The notes: generated by a model not told the origin, from the sequence alone. A stretch of 64,000 bases of DNA from Nodularia sp. NIES-3585 (GCF_002218065.1 NZ_BDUB01000001.1:5330979-5394978); one strand, 5' to 3'; positions 16,713 to 26,878 are shown, numbered from the stretch's first letter. Numbers and translations are program-made.

Positions 16713-18875
16713 ATGACCTTCTCTAAACTCGCACCTTTTATCCAAGAATACATCTACCATCACAACTGGACTGAATTACGTCCAGTACAATTAGCAGCTT
16801 GTGAAGTTATCTTTAACACTGATGCCCATTTACTAATTGCGGCTGCAACTGCGGCGGGGAAAACAGAAGCAGCATTTTTACCAGTATTGACTCTACTACA
16901 TGAAAAACCCGCTAGTAGTATCGGTGCATTATATATTGGCCCCATCAAAGCTTTAATTAACGACCAATTTGAGCGCCTTAACGACTTGCTAAAAACAGCA
17001 GATATACCCGTATGGCATTGGCATGGTGATGTAGCACAAAGTCGCAAAAACAAGCTGATCAAAAATCCCCAAGGCATTCTCCAAATTACGCCAGAATCTT
17101 TAGAAAGTTTGTTAATTAACAAGAATCATGACTTGATGCGCTTATTTGGTGATTTACGATTTGTGATCATTGATGAAATCCATTCCTTTATGGGTTCTGA
17201 ACGTGGTTGTCAGATTATTTGCCAATTACAGCGTTTAGCCAACGCAACAAAAACCCAACCCCGCCGCATTGGTTTATCAGCAACTCTGGGTAATTATGCA
17301 ATGGCTGAAGATTGGTTGCGTTCTGGAACTAATCAGCCAGTAATTACTCCTAATATCACAGCCGAAAAACGCCAAATTAAGCTGGCGGTAGAACATTTTT
17401 ATCTTGATAGTGAAATTGATGAATCAGAAGCCACAGCTTACGAGAAATATATTTTTAACCTCAGCAAATCTCGTAAATGTCTGATTTTCGCTAACAATCG
17501 TACCCAAACTGAATCAGTAATTGCATCTTTACGGCGAATTGCCATACAACAAGCATTACCAGATATCTATCACGTACATCATGGCAGTATCTCTGCTAGC
17601 TTACGACAAGCTGCGGAAAATGCCATGCGCGAACCCCACAATCCGGCTGTGACTGCTGCTACACTCACTTTAGAATTAGGCATAGATATTGGTCATTTAG
17701 AGCGAGTCATTCAGTTAGAATCACCTTTGTCTGTTGCTAGCTTTTTACAACGTTTAGGACGTAGTGGGAGGAGAGGTGAAGCTGCTGATATGCGCTTGAT
17801 TTGTGGGGAAAATCAACCATTATCTGAAGCACCTTTACCCGAACAAATTCCCTGGCAACTTTTACAATGTATTGCGATTATTCAACTTTATCTAGAAGAA
17901 CGTTGGATTGAACCGATAGAAGCGATTAAATATCCCTTGAGTTTGCTGTATCATCAGACAATGAGCATTTTAGCAGCAACAGGAGAAATGACACCTGCGG
18001 CTTTAGCTAAACAGATTTTAAATTTATCTCCCTTTGCGGCTATTTCTTCAGAAGAATTTAAGTTACTATTACGCTATTTAATTGATATAGACCACATTCA
18101 TCAAACAGAACAAGGTAAATTAATTATTGGTTTAGCCGGAGAAAAGATAGTCGGAAAATTTCAGTTTTATGCTGTTTTTGCTGATACTCAAGAATATACA
18201 GTCAAGCAAGGGACAACAGAAATTGGTAGTATTGCCATACCGTCGCCTGTGGGTAGTCAATTCGCCTTAGCAGGTAGAACTTGGGAAGTTTTAGAAGTTG
18301 ACTTTAAAAAAAAGGTGATTTTAGTGAAGCAAGTAGCAGGTAAAGCTACTATTTATTGGCGGGGCGGTAGTGGTAGTATTCACACTAGAGTTTTGCAAAG
18401 AATGCGGCAGGTATTACTAGAAGATATAGAATATAGCTATTTGCAAAGTAATGCTCAAAAACGTTTAAAATTAGTTCGGCAAGTGAGCCGAAAAGCTGGA
18501 TTAGATAAACAAAATATTTTACAATTAGAAAAAGGCAAATGTTGCATATTTCCTTGGATGGGTACAGTGGCTTACCGGACTTTGGAAAGGTTGCTTAATT
18601 CCTTTTGTCGAGAATCATTAGAAATTAACAGTATTGGTGGGGTTAATCCCTATTATTTAACAATCAAATTAGGTAAAGATAAATTTAAACTTCTGCAAAC
18701 AGAACTTGTTTCATTGTGTGAACAAAGAATTACAGCAGAAGATTTAGTCAGTTCCGCAGAAGCCCCAGAATTGCAAAAATATGATCAATTTATCCCCCAT
18801 TCCCTGTTAAGAAAAGCCTTTACGGAAGATTACTTAAATATTATAGAAGTTAAAAAACAAATTTTACTTTGGTAG
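16713..18875 (+). CDS. Lhr-like DEAD/DEAH-box helicase
   Basis: Superfamily 2 helicase of 720 residues. The first RecA-like domain has the Q-type ELRPVQ, Walker A ATAAGKTE near 45-52, DEIH (motif II) near 152 and SAT (motif III) near 191. The second has HHGSIS, LELGIDIG and QRLGRSGRRG (motif VI). A long C-terminal region without a nuclease motif follows, as in Lhr-type proteins. The ATG falls in the last unit of a heptamer repeat, so repeat length affects the spacing to any upstream signal; no classical ribosome site is visible. It is 12 bases from the flavoprotein gene and probably cotranscribed with it. Confidence 0.85.
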   Translation: MTFSKLAPFIQEYIYHHNWTELRPVQLAACEVIFNTDAHLLIAAATAAGKTEAAFLPVLTLLHEKPASSIGALYIGPIKALINDQFERLNDLLKTADIPVWHWHGDVAQSRKNKLIKNPQGILQITPESLESLLINKNHDLMRLFGDLRFVIIDEIHSFMGSERGCQIICQLQRLANATKTQPRRIGLSATLGNYAMAEDWLRSGTNQPVITPNITAEKRQIKLAVEHFYLDSEIDESEATAYEKYIFNLSKSRKCLIFANNRTQTESVIASLRRIAIQQALPDIYHVHHGSISASLRQAAENAMREPHNPAVTAATLTLELGIDIGHLERVIQLESPLSVASFLQRLGRSGRRGEAADMRLICGENQPLSEAPLPEQIPWQLLQCIAIIQLYLEERWIEPIEAIKYPLSLLYHQTMSILAATGEMTPAALAKQILNLSPFAAISSEEFKLLLRYLIDIDHIHQTEQGKLIIGLAGEKIVGKFQFYAVFADTQEYTVKQGTTEIGSIAIPSPVGSQFALAGRTWEVLEVDFKKKVILVKQVAGKATIYWRGGSGSIHTRVLQRMRQVLLEDIEYSYLQSNAQKRLKLVRQVSRKAGLDKQNILQLEKGKCCIFPWMGTVAYRTLERLLNSFCRESLEINSIGGVNPYYLTIKLGKDKFKLLQTELVSLCEQRITAEDLVSSAEAPELQKYDQFIPHSLLRKAFTEDYLNIIEVKKQILLW

Positions 18876-18887
18876 GTAATTAGAATT

Positions 18888-19469
18888 ATGTCCATTGCTC
18901 CTTGGCGAAGCGCGATCGCTCGTGCGCTGCATCGTAATCGTAGCCTAGTTTACGCCCGTTACCTACAAATAGCAACAGTCCGGGAAAACAATCGTCCTGC
19001 TAATCGTACTGTCGTTTTTCGTGGTTTTCTGGAAGATAGCAACCAGTTAAAATTTATTACTGATGCTCGTAGTGATAAAGTTGACCAAATAGAAAAACAA
19101 CCTTGGGCAGAAATTTGTTGGTATTTCCCCAACACGCGAGAACAATTTCGCATTTCTGGCTGTTTAAATTTCATCGGAGATGATACTTCTCACCCCATCC
19201 AAGCAGCCAGGATCAAAATTTGGCAAGAATTAAGTGATGCAGCGCGTTTACAATTTGCTTGGCCTGATCCTGGTAAACCCAGAGTAGATAAACCAGAAGC
19301 CTTTGAACCATCACCACCTAATCCCGCCCAGCCAGTGCCAAATTTTTGCTTACTACTACTCGACCCCCAGGAGGTAGACCATTTAGAATTGCGGGGTGAA
19401 CCACAAAATCGCCGAATTTACTGCCGCGATGAGGAAAGAGAGTGGTATAGCCAGGAAATTAATCCTTAA
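18888..19469 (+). CDS. PPOX-type FMN-binding flavoprotein
   Basis: A 193-residue member of the pyridoxamine 5'-phosphate oxidase-like split-barrel family. It has the N-terminal WRSAIARALHRN and a core containing RTVVFRGF, FITDARSDKV and AEICWYFP, the segments that hold FMN in PNPOx relatives, then QFRISG. Cyanobacteria have a conserved group of this type (Npun_F5749-like) distinct from true PdxH. The exact reaction is unknown. It follows the helicase gene by 12 bases in the same direction. Confidence 0.82.
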   Translation: MSIAPWRSAIARALHRNRSLVYARYLQIATVRENNRPANRTVVFRGFLEDSNQLKFITDARSDKVDQIEKQPWAEICWYFPNTREQFRISGCLNFIGDDTSHPIQAARIKIWQELSDAARLQFAWPDPGKPRVDKPEAFEPSPPNPAQPVPNFCLLLLDPQEVDHLELRGEPQNRRIYCRDEEREWYSQEINP

Positions 19470-19534
19470 TCAATGAAAATCGCAAAATATGCTACTCTTT
19501 AACCATGTTGATTTGACAAAATGAATTCTAGGTT

Positions 19535-19700
19535 ATGGCTACTGAAATCCAAGCATATCAAAAAACACCTGTCTCTTCTTTTGCTGAAATCTGGGAATGT
19601 CCAAAAACTGAAGCAAAATCCCTTCATGCAACCGCTCAATTTCTTCCTGGTGATATTATCCATCAAATAGAAGTTAAGAAATATGTAAAAAAGCTGAAGG
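19535..19700 (+). pseudogene. Truncated SET-domain-like protein, N-terminal part
   Basis: About 55 codons beginning MATEIQAYQK and including KSLHATAQFLPGDII, a segment resembling the start of cyanobacterial SET-domain lysine methyltransferase-like proteins. The frame then runs into the IS4 remnant (GGGGGGACAAAAT near 19700) and stops at 19750 in foreign sequence. Everything after the first strand of a SET fold is missing, so it cannot be functional. The family call is tentative; the truncation is clear. Confidence 0.45.
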
Positions 19701-19714
19701 GGGGACAAAATAAG

Positions 19715-20308
19715 CTACAAGACAGACTCTATAAGCCTCATAGCTTTTAGACCTTGTTGATAATACTTACGTTTATTGCGATTTAATTTCATTAATTCCG
19801 TGACTAAATCCATACAAACATCCTTGAAATTGACCCAAGTTTGACCATATAGTCCGATATAAAAACTACTATGTCTCCGTTCCGTTCGACCATGTTCTTT
19901 GATCCGAGCAATATATTTTTGTATTCCTTTCCGTTTGATTTGTTGACCCTGAATTGTTGCAGAAGAGTAAGCAATTGCTATCAATAAAACTAGAGAAATA
20001 AAGCGTTCACCAGTTACATTAGTATCCTCCAAATTATAGCCTCCCTTCTTGAAATCTCTAAACATTTCCTCAATATCAAATCTCTTTTTATAGGCAGAAA
20101 TAGCCAATTCTAACGCCTCAAAATTCGTTAAAATAAACCATCCCTCTTTCGGTGCTACTCCGTTGATTTTACGTTTCCATTTACAAGCAACGTTAAAGCT
20201 CATAAAACCGCGAGTCTTTGTTACCTTTACACCTTGAATAAAGAATGATACTCCTGGTTCTAATCCCAGACTGTTTAATTCCTGAAAAATATCTTTTTCA
20301 ACAGAAAT
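19715..20308 (-). pseudogene. IS4-family transposase, 5'-truncated
   Basis: The minus-strand frame encodes the C-terminal half of a DDE transposase. It includes GVKVTKTRGF, CKWKRK, GWFILTN and YKKRFDIEEMFRDFKKGGYNLE, the YREK-like region with the catalytic Glu typical of IS4-type enzymes. An internal ATG gives 162 residues, but homologous-looking sequence continues upstream to about 20308, where it ends abruptly at the aminotransferase gene. The N-terminal half with the first two Asp residues is missing, so the element is dead. Confidence 0.85.
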
Positions 20309-21371
20309 GTTGAATGCTGATACAACTCATCCTTTAGCACCCAAAGTTGTGGAAGCTTTAGTTGATGCTGCGACTCAGCTAGGTCATCAGTCAACTTATA
20401 CAGGATATGGGGAATTGGAAGGGAATGTCAAGCTGAGAGAAGCTATCTGCAAGAACTATTATAAGCCTCGTGGAATTGACCTCCAACCAGAGGAAATTTT
20501 TGTTAGTGATGGGGCGCATTCAGCTACTTTTGATATCCAAGCACTCTTTGGTTTAGATAATATTATTGCCCTACAAGACCCGATATATCCCCCATACTTA
20601 GAGGCAAATCTCTTGGCTGGGAGGAGTGACATTATCTACTTAGAGTGCAACGAGCAAAATAATTTCGTTCCAGAGATTCCTAAGTCCAAGGTGGATGTAA
20701 TTTACCTATGTTTTCCCAACAATCCTACAGGAGCAGTTGCTACTAAAGAGCAACTCAAAGCCTTTGTTGATTATGCCATAAATTATGATTCTATTATTAT
20801 TTTTGATGCTGTTTATAGTGCTTTTATTACCGACCCCAAGATTCCTAAAAGTATTTATGAAATAGAAGGGGCTACTGAATGTGCCATTGAAATTGGCAGT
20901 TTTTCCAAAATGGCTGGATTCACTGGATTGAGATTAGGTTGGTCTGTGGTTCCTGCGGCTCTAACCCTTGAAAGCACTGTGGCGGGAGAGTTGACTCAGT
21001 TGTGTAGAATTAGTCAATCTATCAGATTTTGGGGTGCTTCTAGTTTAGTACAACAAGGAGGGATTGCGGCTTTATCCTGCCAACAAGAATGTCAAGAAAT
21101 TGTGAACTATTACCTAGAAAATGCCAGAATTCTCAAGGAGGGTTTGTCAGCGTTGGGACTGACGTGTTTTGGTGGCACTAATAATCCTTATATATGGGTC
21201 AAAGGACCAGAGGGAATGAATTCTTGGGAAGTTTTTAACCAACTGTTGTGCAAAGCAGATATTGTTGGTATACCTGGTTCTTTGTTTGGTTCTAATGGAG
21301 AAGGTTTCTTACGTCTAAGTACCTTGTGTCGCCAAGAAGATATAAAAAAGGCAATGAACCTATCCGACTAA
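20307..21371 (+). CDS. LL-diaminopimelate aminotransferase-like protein, N-terminally truncated
   Basis: PLP-dependent fold type I aminotransferase close to DapL. It has YTGYGELEGNVKLREAI, VSDGAHSATFD, NNPTGAVA, DAVYSAF and the PLP lysine in GSFSKMAGFTGLRLGW. DapL proteins are about 410 residues and have 40-50 residues before the GDTTHPL segment. Here the frame starts with MLNADTTHPL directly at the junction with the IS4 remnant, giving 354 residues. The missing N-terminal arm contributes to the dimer and active site, so activity is doubtful. It may now be a pseudogene. Confidence 0.75.
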   Translation: MLNADTTHPLAPKVVEALVDAATQLGHQSTYTGYGELEGNVKLREAICKNYYKPRGIDLQPEEIFVSDGAHSATFDIQALFGLDNIIALQDPIYPPYLEANLLAGRSDIIYLECNEQNNFVPEIPKSKVDVIYLCFPNNPTGAVATKEQLKAFVDYAINYDSIIIFDAVYSAFITDPKIPKSIYEIEGATECAIEIGSFSKMAGFTGLRLGWSVVPAALTLESTVAGELTQLCRISQSIRFWGASSLVQQGGIAALSCQQECQEIVNYYLENARILKEGLSALGLTCFGGTNNPYIWVKGPEGMNSWEVFNQLLCKADIVGIPGSLFGSNGEGFLRLSTLCRQEDIKKAMNLSD

Positions 21372-21444
21372 ATTTTGGTATTAGTGGGATAGATTCATGG
21401 AATGTCTCTACTTGGACTCACACAGCTAAAATAGTGTATTAGAC

Positions 21445-21517
21445 GTAGGTTGGGTTGCGCTGCGCTTAACCCAAGGCTGCCAATGATGTTGGGTTTGGTT
21501 ACGTCAACCCAACCTAC
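21445..21517. repeat. Dispersed inverted repeat (GTAGGTTGGGTT family)
   Basis: Perfect terminal inverted repeats GTAGGTTGGGTT (21445-21456) and AACCCAACCTAC (21506-21517) surround about 49 bases. It resembles the GTAGGGTG copies elsewhere in the window in layout but differs in end sequence. No coding capacity. It lies between two convergent genes. Confidence 0.75.
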
Positions 21518-21593
21518 AATTTTTTGCATCATTTTAAGCTGGCCAAGCCACTAAATTCTTTGTCACCAGATGTCTCTTAGTCAACGGTCATTG

Positions 21594-22418
21594 CTAAATC
21601 CCCGCCCCATCCAGAAATTGCTGAATGGCTTTATCTCTGAGGCTACACAAGGGAGCTTCCTGAGCAAAATCACTTTCGGGAGAAACTACAGAAACGGCCA
21701 AAACATGAGTTTTCGGGGAACTTTGATTGTTTTGGAGATTTTGGACTTGTTGTTCCAAAGATTCAATCCGATCAACTAAAGCACGAATTACTTCAGCTTC
21801 CGAATCTGGCAAGTTGTTGTGTTCTAGGGGAGCAACTCGCGCACCAGAACGATAGACAATGCGACCGGGTACGCCTACGACTGTGCAATCAGTCGGCACA
21901 TCCCTGAGAACAACTGACCCTGCACCAATGCGGACATTATTACCAATTTGAATATTTCCCAGTACCTTTGCACCGGCTCCAACTACGACATTTTCCCCCA
22001 CAGTCGGATGGCGCTTGCCGGTTTGTTTACCAGTTCCCCCAAGGGTGACACCTTGATAAATCAGGGTATAATCGCCCACTATCGCCGTTTCACCGATGAC
22101 CACACCCATCCCGTGGTCAATAAATACACCCAGCCCAATTGTTGCGCCTGGATGGATTTCGATTCCTGTCAAAAACCTAGCTGTGTGAGAAATTAAGCGG
22201 GGGATAAAGGGCAGACCAATATGGTAGAGCCAGTGAGCTAGCCTGTGGAATAGCAGGGCTTGCAAACCTGGGTAACAAAACAAGACCTCTAACCAGTTAC
22301 GGGCAGCCGGGTCACGTTCAAATATGATGCGAAAATCAGCACGTAGTCTAGATAGCACGAGATAGTACCCTCGGAAAGCAAAACGAGCTACTTTCCCATA
22401 ATATCGTTCCTGGGTCAA
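21594..22418 (-). CDS. cysE: Serine O-acetyltransferase
   Basis: Catalyses the first step of cysteine synthesis, acetyl transfer from acetyl-CoA to serine. The core begins [18 protein letters not shown] and continues into left-handed beta-helix hexapeptides with the active-site segment [13 protein letters not shown] and [13 protein letters not shown], ending in a C-terminal tail and a coiled-coil-like stretch. The ATG at 22418 gives about 23 extra residues; a GTG within [10 protein letters not shown] would give the usual cyanobacterial start. No neighbour is functionally linked. Confidence 0.93.
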   Translation of the reverse strand: MTQERYYGKVARFAFRGYYLVLSRLRADFRIIFERDPAARNWLEVLFCYPGLQALLFHRLAHWLYHIGLPFIPRLISHTARFLTGIEIHPGATIGLGVFIDHGMGVVIGETAIVGDYTLIYQGVTLGGTGKQTGKRHPTVGENVVVGAGAKVLGNIQIGNNVRIGAGSVVLRDVPTDCTVVGVPGRIVYRSGARVAPLEHNNLPDSEAEVIRALVDRIESLEQQVQNLQNNQSSPKTHVLAVSVVSPESDFAQEAPLCSLRDKAIQQFLDGAGI

Positions 22419-22431
22419 CGGTGAAAGTTGG

Positions 22432-22516
22432 GGAATGGGGAGTGGGGAATGGGGAGTGGGGAGTGGGGAGTGGGGAATGGGGAGTGGGGAGTGGGGAGTG
22501 GGGAGTGGGGAGTGGA
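22432..22516. repeat. Heptamer tandem repeat (GTGGGGA)
   Basis: About twelve consecutive units of GTGGGGA/ATGGGGA between cysE and the next gene, with occasional T/A variation. Same class as the repeats at 16589 and 56530. It abuts the stop codon region of the secreted-protein gene at 22518. Confidence 0.9.
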
Positions 22517-22517
22517 G

Positions 22518-23009
22518 TTATTTCTGCTGCACCGTCAAAGTATAGTTACGCCTCAAGCCAGGATTAAAAGTACCTACCCAAATCCGATAAGTACCACTTT
22601 TAAAGTCTTTGTCTTCAAAGCTGGCATCTTTGTTTGTGCCAGTGTCATCGCCGCAGCGAATTATTTTTTCGTCTGGGCCTTGGATGAGTAAGGTGGTGTC
22701 ATACCCGCCACTGTTGACTTGTATGTTCAGCCGATCAAAGTCTTGTTCCAAATTCAGAATGTGATCTGGTTGGGGGTCAGCAAAACCGATGCAGGGATTT
22801 CTATCGCGATCGCGTCTGCTAATCTCAGACAGGGAGTAAAAACCACCTGTATGACCAGTCACTGTTCCTGCTGCTGGCTCAAAACCCGGTGATAGGCTGA
22901 ATTTACCAAAATGTGATGTCTCTGCTATTGCTGGTGTAGCTATCATGGCGGCAATTATTGCTACCATCCAGCTACCTCTAAAATGATGCCGGGGGCGACG
23001 GTATTTCAT
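22518..23009 (-). CDS. Secreted protein with pre-peptidase C-terminal-like domain
   Basis: Begins MKYRRPRHHF, followed by a hydrophobic signal (MVAIIAAMIATPAIA) with probable cleavage after AIA. I chose the ATG at 23007-23009 because GGAGG lies 8 bases upstream; a longer frame adds 27 unlikely residues. The mature part (about 130 residues) has a beta-rich C-terminal half with LNIQVNSGGYDTTLLIQGP and GTYRIWVG, the pattern of bacterial PPC domains. It has two cysteines (IGF/ADP region and IRCGDD). No catalytic domain; probably a periplasmic or extracellular binding module. Confidence 0.72.
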   Translation of the reverse strand: MKYRRPRHHFRGSWMVAIIAAMIATPAIAETSHFGKFSLSPGFEPAAGTVTGHTGGFYSLSEISRRDRDRNPCIGFADPQPDHILNLEQDFDRLNIQVNSGGYDTTLLIQGPDEKIIRCGDDTGTNKDASFEDKDFKSGTYRIWVGTFNPGLRRNYTLTVQQK

Positions 23010-23166
23010 AAGTAGCCCTCCAACAGGCTTTATCTTGATGATATATACAACATTTTCTAGTGCAACCATTCCAGATATCTTTTTAGACAATTGGCAAATT
23101 TCACAGTAGGGATCAAAGAAAAAATGTCACAAAATGTTGTGTTTTTTTACCCTCTGTAAAAATTCA

Positions 23167-24849
23167 TTAGTCCAAAAATCGGAATAACACTCCGCCTTTG
23201 AGCAATCCTTTTTCGCTACCGTAACTGCTGATAGTGAGCGATCGCAGGTTTTGAAAAAACGGTTTACCGACGACTTCCACTAACTGCAAAATCGGCAACT
23301 GACGCTCTAACAAAGTTTGGCTTTTTGTCCAATCGAGATAGACATACCCCTGATTGGGTTGGGGAATCGCCGCAATACTATCTTGGAAATTGCTATCACT
23401 CTTCAAAGAACCGTTTTTGGTAGTGATCACTTCATTTAAAGTTTCCAAATTGGAAGCGAAAATTTCGTAATTTTCTAAAGTTGTGTGTACTCCCTGGACA
23501 TCGGCCTCAATAGCAAATGCTGGGCGTGCTTGAGTATCGGTTTCTTTAGTTACAGCATTTAACTCTGTCCAAGCAAAGATTTTTTGTTGATTTAAGTTGA
23601 AAGAACTAATACTGAGTCCACGGGATGATGCGATCGCATCTAAACGAGAAATACCTTCTGGGACAGCCTCTAATTTTTCAACTACAAACACCCAATCAGC
23701 AGTGACTTCTCCAGCACGGGGTAACACCGCTAAGGCATATTCTCCTTTCACCCAACTAAAGATATCCTCTGCCAAGTTTATCCCCTGGCTTTTCTCAACT
23801 TCTGCCAAAGGTTTTACCAAGCTGGAAATAGCATCAGTCCCAGAACCAGAGAGAGCCGTTTTTACTTGTGTCCAGAGTTTGGCTAAATCACTGTTACCCA
23901 AATTGTCTAAATGAGAACTGGAAATCACCAAACCTGCCGCATCTGGTATATATTCTAACGCTTTTACAGTTTTATTCAGTGGTGGAGAAACGGGCGTAAT
24001 TTCCGAATCAGTCAGGAAATTAGTTTCTGCTAACACTCCCTTGGAGTTCAATGACAAAGAAATAATTTGGCTATCAAAGGTGACTTCTGGTAGTTCTAAA
24101 CCTTGCCATTCTGCCACCGCGGGAAGATTCAGAAAAGCCGTAGCTAAGGACGCTTTAGGCAATTGTTGGGAGGCTTTTTGGTATTGAGACGAACTAGACA
24201 AATTCAAATCAGGAGCCTGGACATTATTAATTGCGTCTCGCAGCACCTTCAAATCATTAGCAAATAAGACAAAACCATCGACAACTGCACCAGCCAGGGA
24301 ATCTTGCTGTAGTTGGGAATCGTCAGATATCAGCTTTACGCCTTCATACTGCTCAACAGCCAAATTTGCCCCAGCCAATACCCTGCGAGAAAATAACAAA
24401 TCTAAAAACTCGCGGCTTTTCTCTGGTTTCTCGGTAGCTAGTGCCATTAAATACCCTGGCTGCTTTCCGTTCTCTGGATCACGATCAATATCTACAGTCG
24501 TCACGGAGAGGGTGATTTCATTTCCTAGCCAGGGTTTAATATCTTGTTTATAATCTATGCCACTCTTAGCCAATAAACTGGTTTTGAGTTGAGATAATTC
24601 CCCTTTGCGCTCCAATGACTGCAATCGCTCAGGATTCGTCAGCAACGAAACCGTTACCGGAGCCAGTTTTGAGACGAAGATAACAGCATTCGGCTGTGAG
24701 GTAGAGGCGAAGAACTTAACCGGAGTCTTGGTGAAAAACCAGTAAACGCCTGTGGCCATAATTAGGAGTGCGATGCCTGCGGCGACCGAAGGTATCGCGC
24801 CAGCCAGCAAGAAACCAAAGAATGAGCGTTGACTATTGACATTAGACAT
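23167..24849 (-). CDS. DUF3352 domain protein, membrane-anchored
   Basis: A cyanobacterial protein of about 560 residues with one N-terminal transmembrane segment (AGIALLIMATGVYWFF, about 25-40) and a large soluble part presumably outside the cytoplasm or in the thylakoid lumen. DUF3352-type features include PNAVIFVSKLAPVTVSLL, GNEITLSV and a repeated ELP/PEV-containing half. I took the ATG at 24847-24849 (MSNVNSQ); a longer in-frame start adds 76 residues that overlap the divergent rhodanese gene region. Function unknown. Confidence 0.82.
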   Translation of the reverse strand: MSNVNSQRSFFGFLLAGAIPSVAAGIALLIMATGVYWFFTKTPVKFFASTSQPNAVIFVSKLAPVTVSLLTNPERLQSLERKGELSQLKTSLLAKSGIDYKQDIKPWLGNEITLSVTTVDIDRDPENGKQPGYLMALATEKPEKSREFLDLLFSRRVLAGANLAVEQYEGVKLISDDSQLQQDSLAGAVVDGFVLFANDLKVLRDAINNVQAPDLNLSSSSQYQKASQQLPKASLATAFLNLPAVAEWQGLELPEVTFDSQIISLSLNSKGVLAETNFLTDSEITPVSPPLNKTVKALEYIPDAAGLVISSSHLDNLGNSDLAKLWTQVKTALSGSGTDAISSLVKPLAEVEKSQGINLAEDIFSWVKGEYALAVLPRAGEVTADWVFVVEKLEAVPEGISRLDAIASSRGLSISSFNLNQQKIFAWTELNAVTKETDTQARPAFAIEADVQGVHTTLENYEIFASNLETLNEVITTKNGSLKSDSNFQDSIAAIPQPNQGYVYLDWTKSQTLLERQLPILQLVEVVGKPFFQNLRSLTISSYGSEKGLLKGGVLFRFLD

Positions 24850-25017
24850 ACTAAAACAGAAATAAATTTTACGTGGTTGGATTTGAAAGCCCATCGGCAG
24901 CGAAGTCTGAATAGGTAATGGGAATGAATCATGACTACGCCCTTGGGAATAGATGCTGATGCTAGGAGACAGATTTTCTGTCACCATAAAGGATATAAGG
25001 TTGTTTACAAAAATCTC

Positions 25018-25377
25018 ATGACAGGGAATCCTTCTGGTCAAGTCATTACTCAGATTAGTGTAGAGGAACTGGCGCAACGTTTGTCTTCTGGTGATGTAAG
25101 TATTCAGTTAGTAGACGTGCGCGAACCTCAAGAACTGGCAGCCGCGAGCATTGAAGGCTTTGTCAACCTCCCCCTGAGCGAATTTGTGGAATGGGGCGAT
25201 CAAGTCCCCACGATGTTCAATCCCCAAGCTGAAACTCTTGTATTATGTCACCACGGTATTCGCTCTGCCCAGATGTGCCAGTGGTTAATGGTTCAAGGGT
25301 TTACAAATGTTAAAAATATTACAGGTGGCATTGATGCCTATTCTCTATTAGTGGATAATTCAATTCCCCAATATTAG
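25018..25377 (+). CDS. Single-domain rhodanese-like protein
   Basis: A 119-residue rhodanese fold: ISVEELAQRL, LVDVREPQE (CH2A-type motif), GFVNLPLSEF and the active-site loop LCHHGIRSAQM with the catalytic cysteine. Such proteins transfer sulfane sulfur or act as chaperones for sulfur delivery; the acceptor is unknown. I prefer the ATG at 25018 because the preceding 29 codons from 24931 look unlike the family. The gene diverges from the DUF3352 gene. Confidence 0.85.
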   Translation: MTGNPSGQVITQISVEELAQRLSSGDVSIQLVDVREPQELAAASIEGFVNLPLSEFVEWGDQVPTMFNPQAETLVLCHHGIRSAQMCQWLMVQGFTNVKNITGGIDAYSLLVDNSIPQY

Positions 25378-25768
25378 TTGGTGATCCCGTGAAAGATGGC
25401 ATTGCGAAGATGCGGCTGATATTTCCCTCTGAGCAATGCTATTCTTAACACAATACTGTCTCAGTTGAGGATATAGTCAACAAAACTCGCGACTCTTAGC
25501 AAAATTCAGATTATACTCATTCTGCATATATATAAATTTGCCTAAAAATAAGTATTTTTAAATACAGCTTTATCAGGCAAAAGCTGCGAAAATACTGAAA
25601 AAGCCAGATTTTGCTGGTAACAGCGAAATTGGACAAAATAGCCATCTCGAAACTTGACTATTCGTGATCACGTCAAAAACAAATATTTTGCTAACTTAAT
25701 TAACTATTCTTTATATCCCCAATTTTTGCCAAGTTTAATTAAAATTTGCCTTCAGCAAAACATACCCT
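25378..25768. other. Region upstream of hrcA, nothing recognised
   Basis: 391 bases, AT-rich. I looked for a CIRCE element (TTAGCACTC, nine bases, GAGTGCTAA) and did not find one. No open frame or repeat of note. Confidence 0.5.
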
Positions 25769-26866
25769 ATGCAAGTCCAGTTAACTAATCGACAACAGCA
25801 TATACTTTGGGCAACAGTACGTCACTATATCGCTACGGCAGAGCCTGTAGGTTCAAAAGCTTTGGTTGATGAGTATGACTTGGGTGTGAGTTCAGCCACA
25901 ATTCGGAATGTCATGGGTGTGTTAGAAAAATCTGGCTTACTTTACCAGCCACACACCTCTGCTGGACGAATACCTTCAGACTCAGGCTATCGTATTTATG
26001 TTGACCAGTTAATTCCACCTGCTCTGCGAGATGCGACGCGAACGGATATTTTAGCCAAAGAGGTAGAACTGGCGCTGCAAAATCGCCTCCACTGGGAAGA
26101 TTGGAGTTTGGAAGCAGTATTACAAGGTGCAGCGCAAATTTTAGCCACTGTGAGTGGTTGCATTAGTTTAATTACAATGCCGCAAACCACTACGGCAATC
26201 TTGCGACATCTGCAATTGGTGCAAATTGAAGCCAATAAGATTATGCTAATTGTGGTGACGGATGCTTATGAAACCCATTCCAAGCTGATGAATTTGTCCC
26301 CAACCGAGGAAGAGGCAAAATTTGATTCAGAGGGAATAGATCATGAATTGCAGATTGTTTCTAACTTTTTGAATACCCACTTGCGGGGACGCAGTTTATT
26401 GGAACTAGCCAACCTAGACTGGAGTGAGTTAGATCAGGAGTTCCAACGTTATGGCGAATTCTTGAAAGGTTCAGTCGCAGAATTAACTCGTCGCAATTTG
26501 ACACCAACCACAACTCAAATTATGGTTCGGGGTGTGGCAGAAGTTTTGCGTCAGCCAGAATTTTCTCAACTACAGCAAGCACAGACAATTATCCATCTGC
26601 TGGAAGAGGAACAAGACCAACTGTGGCGATTAATCTTTGAAGAACCGGAAGCGGAAGAGCTAGGTAAGTCTAGGGTAACAGTTCGCATTGGTACAGAAAA
26701 CCCCCTAGAACCGATACAAACCTGCACTTTAATTACTTCTACCTATCGCCGCGGTTTGCTACCTGTAGGAAGTGTGGGAGTTTTGGGGCCAACACGCCTG
26801 GATTATGATAGCGCGATCGCAGTTGTAGCGGCAGCGGCTGATTACCTCTCAGAAGCTTTTAGTTAA
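25769..26866 (+). CDS. hrcA: Heat-inducible transcription repressor HrcA
   Basis: Represses groE and other chaperone genes by binding CIRCE operators. The N-terminal winged helix (about 1-75) contains [21 protein letters not shown], the recognition region, and [15 protein letters not shown]-like middle domain and a C-terminal dimerisation part follow. Length 365 is normal. No CIRCE or chaperone gene is seen in the window, so its targets lie elsewhere. A membrane protein gene begins 12 bases after its stop. Confidence 0.95.
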   Translation: MQVQLTNRQQHILWATVRHYIATAEPVGSKALVDEYDLGVSSATIRNVMGVLEKSGLLYQPHTSAGRIPSDSGYRIYVDQLIPPALRDATRTDILAKEVELALQNRLHWEDWSLEAVLQGAAQILATVSGCISLITMPQTTTAILRHLQLVQIEANKIMLIVVTDAYETHSKLMNLSPTEEEAKFDSEGIDHELQIVSNFLNTHLRGRSLLELANLDWSELDQEFQRYGEFLKGSVAELTRRNLTPTTTQIMVRGVAEVLRQPEFSQLQQAQTIIHLLEEEQDQLWRLIFEEPEAEELGKSRVTVRIGTENPLEPIQTCTLITSTYRRGLLPVGSVGVLGPTRLDYDSAIAVVAAAADYLSEAFS

Positions 26867-26878
26867 TTTGTGGAAATC

